From: Actinomycetes bacterium
GTDB lineage: Bacteria; Actinomycetota; Actinomycetes; Actinomycetales; Microbacteriaceae
DNA length: 64,000 nucleotides
Direction of reading: 5' to 3'
Assembly (NCBI GenBank): GCA_029777095.1
Contig: JAKOTS010000013.1
Span: 22,482-86,481, forward strand
How positions within the stretch are numbered: the stretch's first letter is position 1; every line of letters starts with the position of its first letter. Shown here one piece after another: positions 8,028-16,048 of the stretch. The position numbers and the translations under genes were made by a program. The notes beneath the pieces are model-generated. The model was not told the origin of the DNA. It was given only the letters and a program-made list of their open reading frames with translations, and did no database searches.

Positions 8028-10118
8028 CTAGAACCGCCCACCGCCACGGCGTGAGCGTGTGCCGCCCCCGCCGAAACTGCCTGACGATCGACCGCCCGAC
8101 GAACGGCCACCGCCGCCTCCACCGCCGAACCCGCCGCCGAACCCGCCGAAACCACCCGACGATCGGCCGCGACTTCCGCCGCCTCCGCTGAGGAGCGAGT
8201 TGATGAGGATGCCACCGAGCACTGCGCCGGCAACATTGCCGCCACCACCGCCGCCCTGGCGCTGTTCGAACGCGCCGACATCCTGCTGGGCGAACTGGAT
8301 GGCCTGAGCCGCGAGCTGGTTTGCGCGCTGGGCGTAGGCGAGGGCCTGTTGTGGGTCGGCGGCCTGCAGTTGCTGGGCGTGCACGAGCGAGGCGCCCGCC
8401 TCGGCGAGGCGCGTGCGGGCCTCAGCACCGACGGCACCGCGGCGCGCGGTGACGTAGTTCTCTGCGGCCGAGACCTGTGCCTGTGCGCTCAGCATTGTCT
8501 GCTGCAACGCTTGCTGCGCGCGCTGCTGTGCCTCTGCGGCGTTCCGCACATCCGCAACGACGCCATCGATCTGCGCGTTCGCGGCGTCGAGGCCTTCGAG
8601 CACCTGCAGCGGGGCAATCGTTGGCGCGGACATCGCCGCGCGTGCACTCGCGACCTGTTCGTTGACGATCGCGATTGCGCTCGCGACACGGCCGTCCGGG
8701 TCGGGGAGGCGAGAGGCCTGGGCAACATCACCCTCAAGGTGCGCGATTGCAGACGAGATCGTCTGCTCGCCCGTCGCAAGGTCGGCGCCAAGCTTGTCGA
8801 CCGCCTGCGTGAGCAGCTTCGCCTGGTCGACTGCCTCCTCCGCGGCGCGGATGCTGACGGCCGCTTCGCCGCCCTTGCCTTCGCCGATGAGCCGCTGCGC
8901 CGCCGCGAGTTGTTCGTCGGCGAATGCAAGGCGAGTGGATGCCTGTTCTGGGTTGTCGGCGACGGTTGCGAGTGCACTGGGTGCATACCGCGTGGTGAGC
9001 GCCGCAAGCGACTGGGTCGCGGCGGCAATCAGCGGCGTGGCTCCGGCCCGCTCACCCTGCACGTGAAGGAGCGCCTCGGGCGCGTTCGCTTCGAGCTTGC
9101 GAAGGGCGTCGAAATCGGCGGCCTTGGCGTCGAGCTCGGCGTTGGCGCCGTGGCACAGCTGCAAGATCTGCGTGTTCCAGGCACGCACTTCTTCTTCGGT
9201 GTCGGGAATCTCATCGTCGAGCTTCTGCTTGAGCGTGAACGCCTGGGTCAGCGCCGCCTTCGCAGACGTGAGCGCGGTTTCGAAATCGGCGGTGGCCGCG
9301 TCGCCAAACTGGGCACGTGCGAATCCCAACTCTTCGTCGCTCGTGCGGATCGCGTCATCGGTTGCGATCAGGGCCGAGCCGGCCTGGCGCCCAAGCTCGG
9401 CGGTGCTGATTTGTTCGACGGCGCCGGGGCCCTTGCCTCCGGTCACAGCCTTCTTGCGGCGGCTTGCGAACGCCCAAATGCCAACACCGATCGCAACCAC
9501 GACCAGGAGCCCAACGAAGAGCCACACCATCGAACTGCCGGTGTCGGCCGCACCGCTGCCGCCCGTCCCGCCGCTGTTGCCGGGTGAACCCGACCCACCG
9601 GCGGCGGCATCGGTCATGCCGGCTGCTGCGGCCTCGACGGCGCCGAGCCAGTCGCCTGTCTGGAGTGCGGGCTGGATCTGCTGCTGCTCGATTGCGGCCA
9701 GCTGCGAGTCGTTGAGCGGCCCGCTTGTGTCGCCCGAGAGGTAGAACTGACGCGTGTCGACGGCGACGGCGAGCAAATATTGTGTCGGACCGAGCCCGTT
9801 TTGCGTCGCGGTCTGATTCGCCCACTCTTCGGCGTTGCTCGGGCTTGAGAACTCGGGAACAAACGCGACCCAGAGGTCGAGACCGGTGTCGGCGCGAAGC
9901 TGTTCGAGGCGGGCCTGCGCGGCGCCCTCATCGGCGCTGCCGAGCGCGTTGGCGTCGTCAAACACATAACCCGAGCCGAGAGTAATCGGGGCGACGGCCG
10001 GGACCGTGCCCGTTGCTGTGGCCGAGGTGTCGTGGGTGAGGCCCTGAGCGGGCGCACCAATTGCTAAGCCGGCGACAAGCAAACCTGTGGCCAACGTGAT
10101 CGCCCAACGCGAGCGCAT
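8028..10118 (-). CDS. TPM-domain membrane protein with long coiled coil and Gly-rich tail
   Basis: This is a 696-residue exported membrane protein. A signal peptide (1-25, ending AQG) precedes a TPM (YgcG/Psb32-like) domain at about 45-165. A Gly/Ser linker follows, then one transmembrane helix (about 196-218, SMVWLFVGLLVVVAIGVGIWAF) ending in SRRKK. The remainder is about 400 residues of Ala/Gln/Glu-rich coiled coil, and a C-terminal tail of about 70 residues that is essentially Gly, Ser and Arg. The start is ATG 10118, directly before the signal peptide with GGGGG upstream. Upstream of pspA, it plausibly acts in the membrane-stress response; TPM domains are linked to membrane-protein turnover in other systems, and that role here is inference. 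Confidence 0.88.
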   Translation of the reverse strand: MRSRWAITLATGLLVAGLAIGAPAQGLTHDTSATATGTVPAVAPITLGSGYVFDDANALGSADEGAAQARLEQLRADTGLDLWVAFVPEFSSPSNAEEWANQTATQNGLGPTQYLLAVAVDTRQFYLSGDTSGPLNDSQLAAIEQQQIQPALQTGDWLGAVEAAAAGMTDAAAGGSGSPGNSGGTGGSGAADTGSSMVWLFVGLLVVVAIGVGIWAFASRRKKAVTGGKGPGAVEQISTAELGRQAGSALIATDDAIRTSDEELGFARAQFGDAATADFETALTSAKAALTQAFTLKQKLDDEIPDTEEEVRAWNTQILQLCHGANAELDAKAADFDALRKLEANAPEALLHVQGERAGATPLIAAATQSLAALTTRYAPSALATVADNPEQASTRLAFADEQLAAAQRLIGEGKGGEAAVSIRAAEEAVDQAKLLTQAVDKLGADLATGEQTISSAIAHLEGDVAQASRLPDPDGRVASAIAIVNEQVASARAAMSAPTIAPLQVLEGLDAANAQIDGVVADVRNAAEAQQRAQQALQQTMLSAQAQVSAAENYVTARRGAVGAEARTRLAEAGASLVHAQQLQAADPQQALAYAQRANQLAAQAIQFAQQDVGAFEQRQGGGGGGNVAGAVLGGILINSLLSGGGGSRGRSSGGFGGFGGGFGGGGGGGRSSGGRSSGSFGGGGTRSRRGGGRF

Positions 10119-10342
10119 CGCGCCACCCCCTTGAGTGGTGCCGCAAACGGGCACCGTTATACAGACAGGATTTGAGTCTATGGGTGCGCCGCGTGGTGCG
10201 TCCACCGCTGGCGCCGTCGCGCGAAGCCTGCCGAATCGCTCGTGCCGTCATGGCGCGAACCATGGATGCGGAAGCGGGCGATCGCGCCCGGTCTCCGGCG
10301 TGTCAGGCGAGAGCCGCGCGGGCGATAGCTCAGGCTGAATGG

Positions 10343-11176
10343 GTGAATGACAGGTATAGCGGAGACGTGCTGGCGAAGGGCTGGCGCGACGCGGGCAAGG
10401 TGAAACCGGCCGAAGTGCGGGCCGAACGCGACCTGGTGGTCGAAGTTGCGGTCGACGGTTATTGCGGCGCGGTGACCCGCGTCGAGGGCAAGCTTGTCGA
10501 GTTGGAGGACCGGCACGGCAAGCGCCGTCTGTTTCCGCTCGGCGGCGGATACCTCGTCGACGGCGTCGCCGTCGTCCTCGTGCCGCCCGCCCCCAAAGCG
10601 CAGGCGCCCGCTCGCACGGCCTCGGGTTCGTTCGCGGTTGCGAATTCGCGAGCGCGCGTCGCGCTGCCGAGCCGCATTCTTGTGGAGGGCAGGCACGACG
10701 CCGAACTGGTTGAAAAGGTGTGGGGCGCAGACCTTCGTATCGAGGGCGTGGTCGTCGAATATTTGCAGGGCATCGACCTCCTTGACGACGTGTTGCGCGA
10801 TGACCCGCCCTCGAGCACACGGCGGTACGGCGTGCTCGTCGATCACCTCGTGCCGGGCTCGAAAGAGTCGCGGATCGCGGAAGCCGTGGCATCCGGCCCC
10901 CATCGCGAGCACGTGCTGGTTGTTGGGCACCCGTTCGTCGATGTCTGGCAGTGTGTGACGCCGGCGGCGATGGGCATCGCGCGGTGGCCCGAGATTCCGC
11001 GCGGCACCGACTGGAAGACCGGGATCTGCCGCGCGTTCGGGTGGCCGGCGGAGACGACCGAAGATTTTGGGCTCGCGTGGGAACGAGTGCTGTCGAGGGT
11101 GCATGGATACCGCGATCTTGAGCCGTCGCTCCTCGGGCGCGTCGAGCAGCTTATCGATTTTGTGACGGCGCCGTAG
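10343..11176 (+). CDS. DUF3097 family protein
   Basis: This is a 277-residue conserved actinobacterial protein (DUF3097 pattern): an N-terminal small domain (VNDRYSGDVLAKGW, GYCGAVTRVEG, VELEDRHGKRRLFPLGGGYLVDG), a linker, then RILVEGRHDAELVEKVWG, YGVLVDHLVPGSKE and the tail VHGYRDLEPSLLGRVEQLIDF. The EGRHD and VDHL segments recall Toprim-like acidic sites, hinting at nucleic-acid metabolism, but function is unproven. The GTG at 10343 is chosen because conservation begins there; the open frame upstream (from 10172) is Arg/Ala-rich and unconserved, and no strong ribosome-binding site is seen. It is divergent from the TPM gene. Confidence 0.85.
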   Translation: MNDRYSGDVLAKGWRDAGKVKPAEVRAERDLVVEVAVDGYCGAVTRVEGKLVELEDRHGKRRLFPLGGGYLVDGVAVVLVPPAPKAQAPARTASGSFAVANSRARVALPSRILVEGRHDAELVEKVWGADLRIEGVVVEYLQGIDLLDDVLRDDPPSSTRRYGVLVDHLVPGSKESRIAEAVASGPHREHVLVVGHPFVDVWQCVTPAAMGIARWPEIPRGTDWKTGICRAFGWPAETTEDFGLAWERVLSRVHGYRDLEPSLLGRVEQLIDFVTAP

Positions 11177-11229
11177 GGGCGGCTCACGCCCTTTCGCTCG
11201 CCACGCCCTTTCGCCCGCCCCGCCCTTTT

Positions 11230-11292
11230 GCTCAGCAGTCGCGAAACGCCGTGCTGCACCGCGTAAAGCGACAAAGTGCGACGGGGGAGCGG
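11230..11292 (-). repeat. Dispersed palindromic element, copy 1 (inverted orientation)
   Basis: This roughly 60-bp imperfect palindrome starts GCTCAGCAGTCGCGAAACG and ends GCGACGGGGGAGCGG on the plus strand. Relative to the other copies it is reversed. It lies 54 bp after the DUF3097 stop and 65 bp before trmB. Confidence 0.8.
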
Positions 11293-11357
11293 ACGAGGGG
11301 CGGGGAAGGCACGCCGCGCGGGCGATGCGTGGGGGTGGGTGCTCGTAGGCTTGGGGT

Positions 11358-12155
11358 GTGAGTAGCGACAATCCCCCTGAGCAGCCGGCCGACCAGACGC
11401 CGACCGAAGAACTGGGCGACGACGTGCCCGCGCATGTGCGGGCGGGGTTTCGTGAGAGCCCGGTGTCGTTCGTGCGCCGTGGCGGTCGTCTGACCGACGG
11501 CCAGGAGCGCGGCTGGTCCGAGCTGAGCGGGCGCTTTCTCATCGACGCGCCCCGCGGCTCGGCCGAAACCAGCGTGCATCCCGACGCACGATTTGACGCG
11601 GCCGCAGCGTTTGGGCGCGAGGCGCCGCTCGTTGTTGAGATCGGGTCGGGCCAGGGCGAAGCGGTGCTGCACGCCGCGGCGGAGCATCCCGAAACGAACT
11701 TTCTTGCCGTCGAGGTGTTCATCGCCGGACTCGCGAAGACCATGCTCGGCGCCGAGCGCGAAGGCCTTATGAACGTTCGGGTCATGGAGGCGAATGCGCC
11801 AGAGGTGCTGCAGACCTACCTGCCCGAGGGCTCCGTCTCGGAAGTCTGGGTGTTCTTCCCCGACCCGTGGCACAAGTCCAAGCACAATAAGCGGCGCCTG
11901 GTGACGGCCGAGTTTGCGGCGCTCGCCGCCCGCGCGCTCATGCCCGGGGGACTGCTGCGCCTCGCAACCGACTGGGAAGATTACGCGCGCCAGCAGCGCC
12001 GCGTGATGGATGCCGCCCCCGACTTCGTGCGCGAATTTGACGCCGAACCCACGGCGTGGGCGCCGCGATTCGACGGCCGCGTGCTGACCTCCTTCGAGAA
12101 CAAGGGCAAGCGCCGCGGGCACGCGATTCGCGACATGCTCTACCGGCGGGTCTAG
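11358..12155 (+). CDS. trmB: tRNA (guanine-N7-)-methyltransferase TrmB
   Basis: This 265-residue SAM-dependent enzyme makes m7G46 in tRNA. The SAM motif I reads VVEIGSGQGEAVLHAA, followed by NFLAVEVFIAGL, MEANAPEVL, and the diagnostic block VWVFFPDPWHKSKHNKRRLV with the catalytic Asp and substrate-contacting His/Lys. The last 40 residues match the family C-terminus (TSFENKGKRRGHAIRDMLYRR). The start is GTG 11358; the first 80 residues are a variable extension typical of actinobacterial TrmB. It is followed after 9 bp by the CPBP-like gene, so they are probably cotranscribed. Confidence 0.95.
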   Translation: MSSDNPPEQPADQTPTEELGDDVPAHVRAGFRESPVSFVRRGGRLTDGQERGWSELSGRFLIDAPRGSAETSVHPDARFDAAAAFGREAPLVVEIGSGQGEAVLHAAAEHPETNFLAVEVFIAGLAKTMLGAEREGLMNVRVMEANAPEVLQTYLPEGSVSEVWVFFPDPWHKSKHNKRRLVTAEFAALAARALMPGGLLRLATDWEDYARQQRRVMDAAPDFVREFDAEPTAWAPRFDGRVLTSFENKGKRRGHAIRDMLYRRV

Positions 12156-12164
12156 GGCGACACG

Positions 12165-13112
12165 ATGGCGATCGGGCGGGGGCAGACAGAGCTGGGTGGC
12201 GCTTCTTCACGGGCATTCCCCCGGTGGACGTGGAGGCTGGTGCCGGCGTTGCTGGTCTGCCTCTCGGCGCCGGCATTCTTCGTACTGCAGTTGAGTTGGC
12301 TCGGCTGGTTGCTTTTGGTTTGCGGGCTCGCCGGTGCGTGGTTTGCCGAGCGCCGGGGCGTGGCTCGGGGTGTGGCGCCCGTGGGTGTTGCGAGTGGTGG
12401 GGCGGGGGCATCCATTGGTCATGGGCTGCACACGATGCCGCCGGGGGTGCGCGCGCCGAGTCTGCTGCGTGACCTGTCGTTGATTGCGCTGGGGCTGATT
12501 GTGGTCAGTCTCATTTCGCTGCACGCCGAGCTCGACAACGCGGCGTTTGTGCGCTTCACGCTTGCGCTTGGCGGCTCCGTTGCGCTGCCGTACCTCGTGT
12601 CGCGGTTTGTGTTTCGTGACCGGGCGATTGGGTTTCCGTGGCGCGGCGGCACGCGCTGGACGGCGTTTCAATGGACCTGGCTCATCGCGGTGCTGGTGCT
12701 TGGTTGGCTGATTCTGCCGTTCTACTTCATCACGTCGGGCGTGTACATGAACTGGCCGGTCGTCGATACGCCGGAGCTGATCGCGCGGCTGTTCGTGGGT
12801 GTCGGGGCGGTCGGAATCTGGGATGAACTGTTCTTCATCTGCACGGTGTTTGTGTTGCTGTGCCGGCACTTTCCGGTCTGGCAGGCGAATCTGCTCCAGG
12901 CGATTGTGTTCGTTTCATTTCTCTGGGAGCTCGGCTACCAGGCGTGGGGCCCGCTCCTGACGATCCCGTTCGCGCTGTTGCAGGGTTTCATCTTCATGAA
13001 GACGCGCTCGCTCGGATACGTCGTCACCGTGCACCTCCTCTTCGACGCGGTCGTGTTCCTCGTGCTCGCGCATGCGCACAACCCGGGGTTGTTCGGCTTC
13101 TTCCTGGTGTGA
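12165..13112 (+). CDS. CPBP-like multi-pass membrane protein with degenerate protease motifs
   Basis: This 315-residue protein has about eight hydrophobic segments. The C-terminal half (about 210-310) resembles the CPBP/Abi intramembrane protease domain: IWDELFFICTVF at the position of the EExxxR motif, SFLWELGYQAWG, and HLLFDAVVF at the position of the last His motif. The first Glu is Asp and the Arg is absent, so peptidase activity is doubtful. It begins 9 bp after trmB. The 655-bp gap after its stop holds four palindromic elements and a riboswitch. It could be a membrane anchor or chaperone-like paralogue; substrate unknown. Confidence 0.7.
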   Translation: MAIGRGQTELGGASSRAFPRWTWRLVPALLVCLSAPAFFVLQLSWLGWLLLVCGLAGAWFAERRGVARGVAPVGVASGGAGASIGHGLHTMPPGVRAPSLLRDLSLIALGLIVVSLISLHAELDNAAFVRFTLALGGSVALPYLVSRFVFRDRAIGFPWRGGTRWTAFQWTWLIAVLVLGWLILPFYFITSGVYMNWPVVDTPELIARLFVGVGAVGIWDELFFICTVFVLLCRHFPVWQANLLQAIVFVSFLWELGYQAWGPLLTIPFALLQGFIFMKTRSLGYVVTVHLLFDAVVFLVLAHAHNPGLFGFFLV

Positions 13113-13213
13113 GGTGGGGCGAGGGGGCGTGGCGCATTGCGTCCGCCCGCGCGCCGCGGCGCCACCGCCCGGGGACCTCCGCGCGTCGCGTCGCGCCCGC
13201 GCCCGCCCATTCG

Positions 13214-13274
13214 TTCCCCCGTCGCGAACGGTCGCTTTTGGCGCGATTCTTGACACATTGCGACGGGTGAGCGG
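13214..13274 (+). repeat. Dispersed palindromic element, copy 2
   Basis: The element begins TTCCCCCGTCGCG, contains GGTCGCTTTT, and ends TTGCGACGGGTGAGCGG. The arms CCCGTCGC and GCGACGGG are exact inverted repeats. It is the first of four copies in the CPBP-gdx gap. Confidence 0.85.
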
Positions 13275-13316
13275 TGACGCTGGAGCGTCGCGCTCCTGTC
13301 CGTGCCGGTGCCTTCG

Positions 13317-13377
13317 TTCCCCCGTCGCGAATGGTCGCTTTTCGCGCGATTCTTGACACATTGCGACGGGTGAGCGG
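13317..13377 (+). repeat. Dispersed palindromic element, copy 3
   Basis: This has the same layout as copy 2, with GAATGGTCGCTTTTCGCG in the left half and GACACATTGCGACGGG in the right half. It is identical over its length to the copy at 13551. Confidence 0.85.
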
Positions 13378-13447
13378 AGAGAGCGAGGCGCACGGTCGCG
13401 GGTCGGGCGGATGCCGGGGCCCGATCTCGCGCTTGGTAGTGCGTTCG

Positions 13448-13508
13448 TTCCCCCGTCGCGAACGGTCGCTTTTCGCGCGATTTGTGACACATTGCGACGG
13501 GTGAGCGG
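13448..13508 (+). repeat. Dispersed palindromic element, copy 4
   Basis: This is the partner of copy 2 in the tandem duplication, differing in the loop region (ATTTGTGAC instead of ATTCTTGAC). Confidence 0.85.
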
Positions 13509-13550
13509 TGACGCTGGAGCGTCGCGCTCCTGTCCGTGCCGGTGCCTTCG

Positions 13551-13611
13551 TTCCCCCGTCGCGAATGGTCGCTTTTCGCGCGATTCTTGACACATTGCGA
13601 CGGGTGAGCGG
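13551..13611 (+). repeat. Dispersed palindromic element, copy 5
   Basis: This is the last copy before the gdx gene, about 100 bp upstream of the guanidine-III riboswitch, with intact arms CCCGTCGC and GCGACGGG. Confidence 0.85.
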
Positions 13612-13710
13612 AAAGGGCGGAGGGCGCGCCCCGGCGCAAGCGCGGCGGGGCGCCCTCCGCGCCCGCGCACGACCTCGACTAAACTGGCATCCGGGCCCCG
13701 ACAACGGCCC

Positions 13711-13753
13711 CCGGACGAGGCAAACCAGTACCCGGAACGCGACAAGACTGGCC
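13711..13753 (+). ncRNA. Guanidine-III (ykkC-III) riboswitch
   Basis: The segment reads CCGGACGAGG, then CAAACCAGTACCCGG, then AACGCGACAAGACTGG. It matches the guanidine-III layout: CCGGACGAGG at the 5' end, GUACCCGG in the middle, and ACAAGA near the 3' end. CCAGT (13725-13729) pairs with ACTGG (13747-13751), and the two CCGG blocks pair, giving the pseudoknotted core. The ribosome-binding purines GAAAGG start at 13754, directly after the aptamer, 8 nt before the gdx start, so ligand binding would plausibly control translation initiation. Recognition is by motif memory, not a covariance search. Confidence 0.87.
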
Positions 13754-13767
13754 GAAAGGTAGTCGTC

Positions 13768-14106
13768 ATGGCGTGGATCGTACTCATCGTTTCGGGAGTG
13801 CTTGAGGCCGTCTGGGCTACGGCGCTGGGCAAGTCCGAAGGCTTCACAAAGCTCTGGCCGAGCGTGATTTTCGGCGTCGCGCTGATCGTCAGCATGGGCG
13901 GTCTCGCATGGGCGATGCGTGACATCCCGACCGCAACGGCGTATGCCGTGTGGGTTGGCATCGGCGCCTCGCTCACGGTCATCTACTCGATGATCACGGG
14001 CGACGAACCGGTGTCACTCGTGCGCGTCCTGTTGATCATGGGCCTCGTCGGCTGCATCGTCGGGCTCAAGCTCGTCGGCGGCGATACGCCCGCCGCGAAC
14101 CAGTAG
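13768..14106 (+). CDS. gdx: SMR-family guanidinium exporter (Gdx/SugE type)
   Basis: This 112-residue protein has four transmembrane helices. The essential proton/substrate-coupling Glu is E13 in VSGVLEAVWATALGKSEGF, and the WATALGKS pattern is that of the SugE/Gdx subtype rather than EmrE. Gdx proteins exchange protons for guanidinium as antiparallel dimers. The guanidine-III riboswitch immediately upstream independently supports this assignment over a quaternary-ammonium pump. The start is ATG 13768, with GAAAGG 8 nt upstream. Only one SMR gene is present, so a homodimer is expected. The next gene starts 33 bp downstream and may be cotranscribed. Confidence 0.92.
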   Translation: MAWIVLIVSGVLEAVWATALGKSEGFTKLWPSVIFGVALIVSMGGLAWAMRDIPTATAYAVWVGIGASLTVIYSMITGDEPVSLVRVLLIMGLVGCIVGLKLVGGDTPAANQ

Positions 14107-14139
14107 CGCCGGGCCGGTCGGCGCCGCGAGACTTGCCCC

Positions 14140-15240
14140 ATGCGACAGGTCTTGATTCTCGGTGGCACCGCGTGGCTCGGACGCGAGATTGCCCACGCGG
14201 CACTCGCACACGGCGCGGAGGTCACGTGTCTTGCCCGTGGAAACTCGGGCGAAGTGGCATCCGGCGCCCGCCTTGTGATCGCCGACCGCGCCGCCCCCGG
14301 GGCCTATGACGCGCTCCTCGATCGTGAGTGGGATGACGTCATCGAGATCTCGTACGATCTCGGCTTCGTGCAGGGCGCGCTCGCCGCGCTCACCGGCCGC
14401 GCGCGGCACTGGACGCTCGTCTCCAGCGTGTCGGTCTATGCCGACGACACCACGCCCGGCGCTGACGAGCGCGCCGACCTCGTCGAACCCACCGATCTCG
14501 CCAACTATGCCCACGCGAAGGTCGTTGCCGAACGGGCAACGCAGGATGCCGCACCCCAGCGCCTGCTGATCGCAAGGCCGGGACTCATCGCGGGGCCCGG
14601 CGACGGTTCGGATCGCTTCGGGTATTGGCCCGGGCGATTCGCCGCGGCGGCGTGCGGCCCGAGCACCGCCACCACCCCGAGCACCCCGAGCGCCGCCAAC
14701 ACCCCGAGCGCCGCCAGCACGAGCGCCACCACCGCCCCACAGCACACCCAAGTCCTCGTCCCCGACGCGCGCGACCGCGCGACCCAGGCGATCGACGTGC
14801 GCGACCTCGCCGATTGGATCGTGCGCGCGGGCGAGGCCGGCGACACCGGGGTCGTCAACGCAGTGGGCGACGTGCATGAGCTGGTCGAGGTGCTCGACCT
14901 GGCCGCCGAGGCGGCGGGATTCGCGGGGGAGTGGGTCGTGGCATCCGATGCCCGACTCATCGCCGCAGGCGTGCACTACTGGGCGGGGCCGCACTCGCTC
15001 CCGCTCTGGCTTCCCAACGAAGCGCGCGGCTTCATGCGCTACAAGAACGACGCGTATCGGGCACACGGCGGGATGCTCCGGCCCCTCGCCGCGACGATCG
15101 CCGACGTGCGCGACGACGAACGGGAGCGCGGGCTTGATCGGCCGCGACGCTCGGGGCTGACACGGGCCGAAGAGCGTGCGGTCATCGTGGCGCTCGCCGC
15201 GCCCGCGGGCGATGAGTCGGGCACGCACCCCGAGCGGTGA
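14140..15240 (+). CDS. NAD-dependent epimerase/dehydratase-like protein
   Basis: This 366-residue protein has a Rossmann fold: the N-terminal MRQVLILGGTAWLGREIAHAAL carries the GGTxxLG nucleotide-binding loop, SSVSVYAD marks the catalytic Ser region, and YAHAKVVAE supplies the Tyr-x-x-x-Lys pair. Residues about 168-200 are an Ala/Thr/Ser/Pro-rich low-complexity insertion from short DNA repeats, unlike the rest of the protein. The extended SDR family includes sugar epimerases and reductases; substrate unknown. It ends 16 bp before tRNA-Arg. The frame is intact. Confidence 0.8.
   Translation: MRQVLILGGTAWLGREIAHAALAHGAEVTCLARGNSGEVASGARLVIADRAAPGAYDALLDREWDDVIEISYDLGFVQGALAALTGRARHWTLVSSVSVYADDTTPGADERADLVEPTDLANYAHAKVVAERATQDAAPQRLLIARPGLIAGPGDGSDRFGYWPGRFAAAACGPSTATTPSTPSAANTPSAASTSATTAPQHTQVLVPDARDRATQAIDVRDLADWIVRAGEAGDTGVVNAVGDVHELVEVLDLAAEAAGFAGEWVVASDARLIAAGVHYWAGPHSLPLWLPNEARGFMRYKNDAYRAHGGMLRPLAATIADVRDDERERGLDRPRRSGLTRAEERAVIVALAAPAGDESGTHPER
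14665..14735 (+). repeat. Short in-frame degenerate repeats encoding Pro/Ser/Ala/Thr insertion
   Basis: Repeated CACCCCGAGC and CGCCGCCAG-type units add about 25-30 low-complexity residues between the substrate-binding loops of the epimerase-like protein. The reading frame is maintained. Confidence 0.6.
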
Positions 15241-15256
15241 TAAAGTCGAGCGGTGC

Positions 15257-15329
15257 GCCTCCGTAGCTCAGGGGATAGAGCGTTGGTTTCCGGTACCAAA
15301 GGCCGCTGGTTCGATTCCAGCCGGGGGCA
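15257..15329 (+). tRNA. tRNA-Arg (anticodon CCG)
   Basis: This is a 73-nt cloverleaf. The acceptor strand GCCTCCG pairs with CGGGGGC, with discriminator A. The D arm contains AGCTCAGGGGATAGAGC, the anticodon stem TTGGT pairs with ACCAA around loop TTCCGGT (anticodon CCG), and the T arm contains GGTTCGATTCC. CCA is not encoded. It is followed after about 20 nt by a strong terminator. Confidence 0.96.
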
Positions 15330-15348
15330 CTTCAAATACGATGTCTGA

Positions 15349-15380
15349 AACTGCGACACGCGAGAGCGTGTCGCAGTTTT
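15349..15380 (+). terminator. Rho-independent terminator after tRNA-Arg
   Basis: A perfect 13-bp stem, AACTGCGACACGC (15349-15361) against GCGTGTCGCAGTT (15366-15378), with a GAGA loop is followed by TTGCTTT. Confidence 0.9.
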
Positions 15381-15465
15381 GCTTTCGCCCCACACCGCCC
15401 ACACCCCGCCGCGCAGGTCTCCGGCGCTTGCGCCACGCGCGCCCCGGCGCCCGAACGTTAAGAAT

Positions 15466-15492
15466 GTTCACAGAACCGCCGCTACTGTGAAC
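15466..15492. promoter_or_regulatory. Inverted repeat GTTCACAG-N11-CTGTGAAC, candidate operator
   Basis: An exact 8-bp inverted repeat with an 11-bp spacer lies about 60 bp upstream of the lipoprotein start at 15552. TACTGT within it could serve as a -10. No cognate regulator can be named; the wHTH/TPR regulator encoded downstream is one candidate. Confidence 0.5.
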
Positions 15493-15551
15493 GCAATTGC
15501 GCCCGCCGCTTCGTGCACAGCCGCGCGTAGGGGTGCACAAGGAGAGAGCTC

Positions 15552-15986
15552 ATGCGTCGATCACTGTTCATTCGCGCCGGAGGCATCGCTGGGCTTCTCG
15601 GTTTGGTGTTCGCCACAAGTGCGTGCGCGACGAATGCCACAGACACCTCCGATCCGAGCAACGGCGGTGGGGCAGCCCCGACCGAAGTCATCGAAGTATC
15701 TGACGAATCGGCCGACGGCAACGCGGCTGGCGACGATGATGGCCGTGCGTTCGGCGCATCCGACGACATCATCATCACGGCGGTTGAGCGCACGCTCGAG
15801 CGCAAGAACGCCAAGGCGGAGTGGGCGGGAAGCACGCTTCGGGTCACGATGGATGGCTCGGCTGCGGCTCCCACCGCGTCTCTTCCATGCCTTGGCATCG
15901 AAACGCTGCTCGCGGACGGCGAGGACGTGACCCTCGTGTTCAGCGATGGAGAGCTCATCTGCGCCGACCGACCGACCGCGCGCTGA
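15552..15986 (+). CDS. Small predicted lipoprotein, hypothetical
   Basis: This is a 144-residue exported protein. The signal peptide ends in the lipobox ATSAC (C25 lipidated). An Asp/Gly/Ala-rich linker (about 30-70) precedes a compact domain of about 70 residues with two Cys (in SLPCLGIE and ELICADRP), which could form a disulfide. I do not recognise the family. The ATG has AAGGAGAG upstream. It lies between tRNA-Arg and a leftward regulator gene, with a palindromic candidate operator in its promoter region. Confidence 0.75.
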   Translation: MRRSLFIRAGGIAGLLGLVFATSACATNATDTSDPSNGGGAAPTEVIEVSDESADGNAAGDDDGRAFGASDDIIITAVERTLERKNAKAEWAGSTLRVTMDGSAAAPTASLPCLGIETLLADGEDVTLVFSDGELICADRPTAR

Positions 15987-16048
15987 CGCACAAGCGGCAA
16001 AGTAAGTCTCGACGGGCGAGCGTCAAAGAAAGCGTTGCCGCGCGCACA

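Larger units (their letters stand above)
13214..13611 (+). repeat. Tandem duplication of a two-palindrome unit
   Basis: Segment 13214-13377 (copy 2, a 42-bp spacer, copy 3) recurs at 13448-13611 with the same spacer and only a few substitutions (for example CTTTTGGCG versus CTTTTCGCG). The offset between the two is 234 bp. The 70 bp between the duplicates (13378-13447) are unique. This accounts for most of the 655-bp gene-free stretch 13113-13767; the 100 bp before 13214 show nothing recognisable except GC-rich DNA. Confidence 0.85.

Noticed and set aside
13200..13620. Possible CRISPR array
   Set aside because: The repeats are palindromes with irregular spacing (103, 131 and 103 bp between starts), two of the three spacers are identical, and no cas genes are present.
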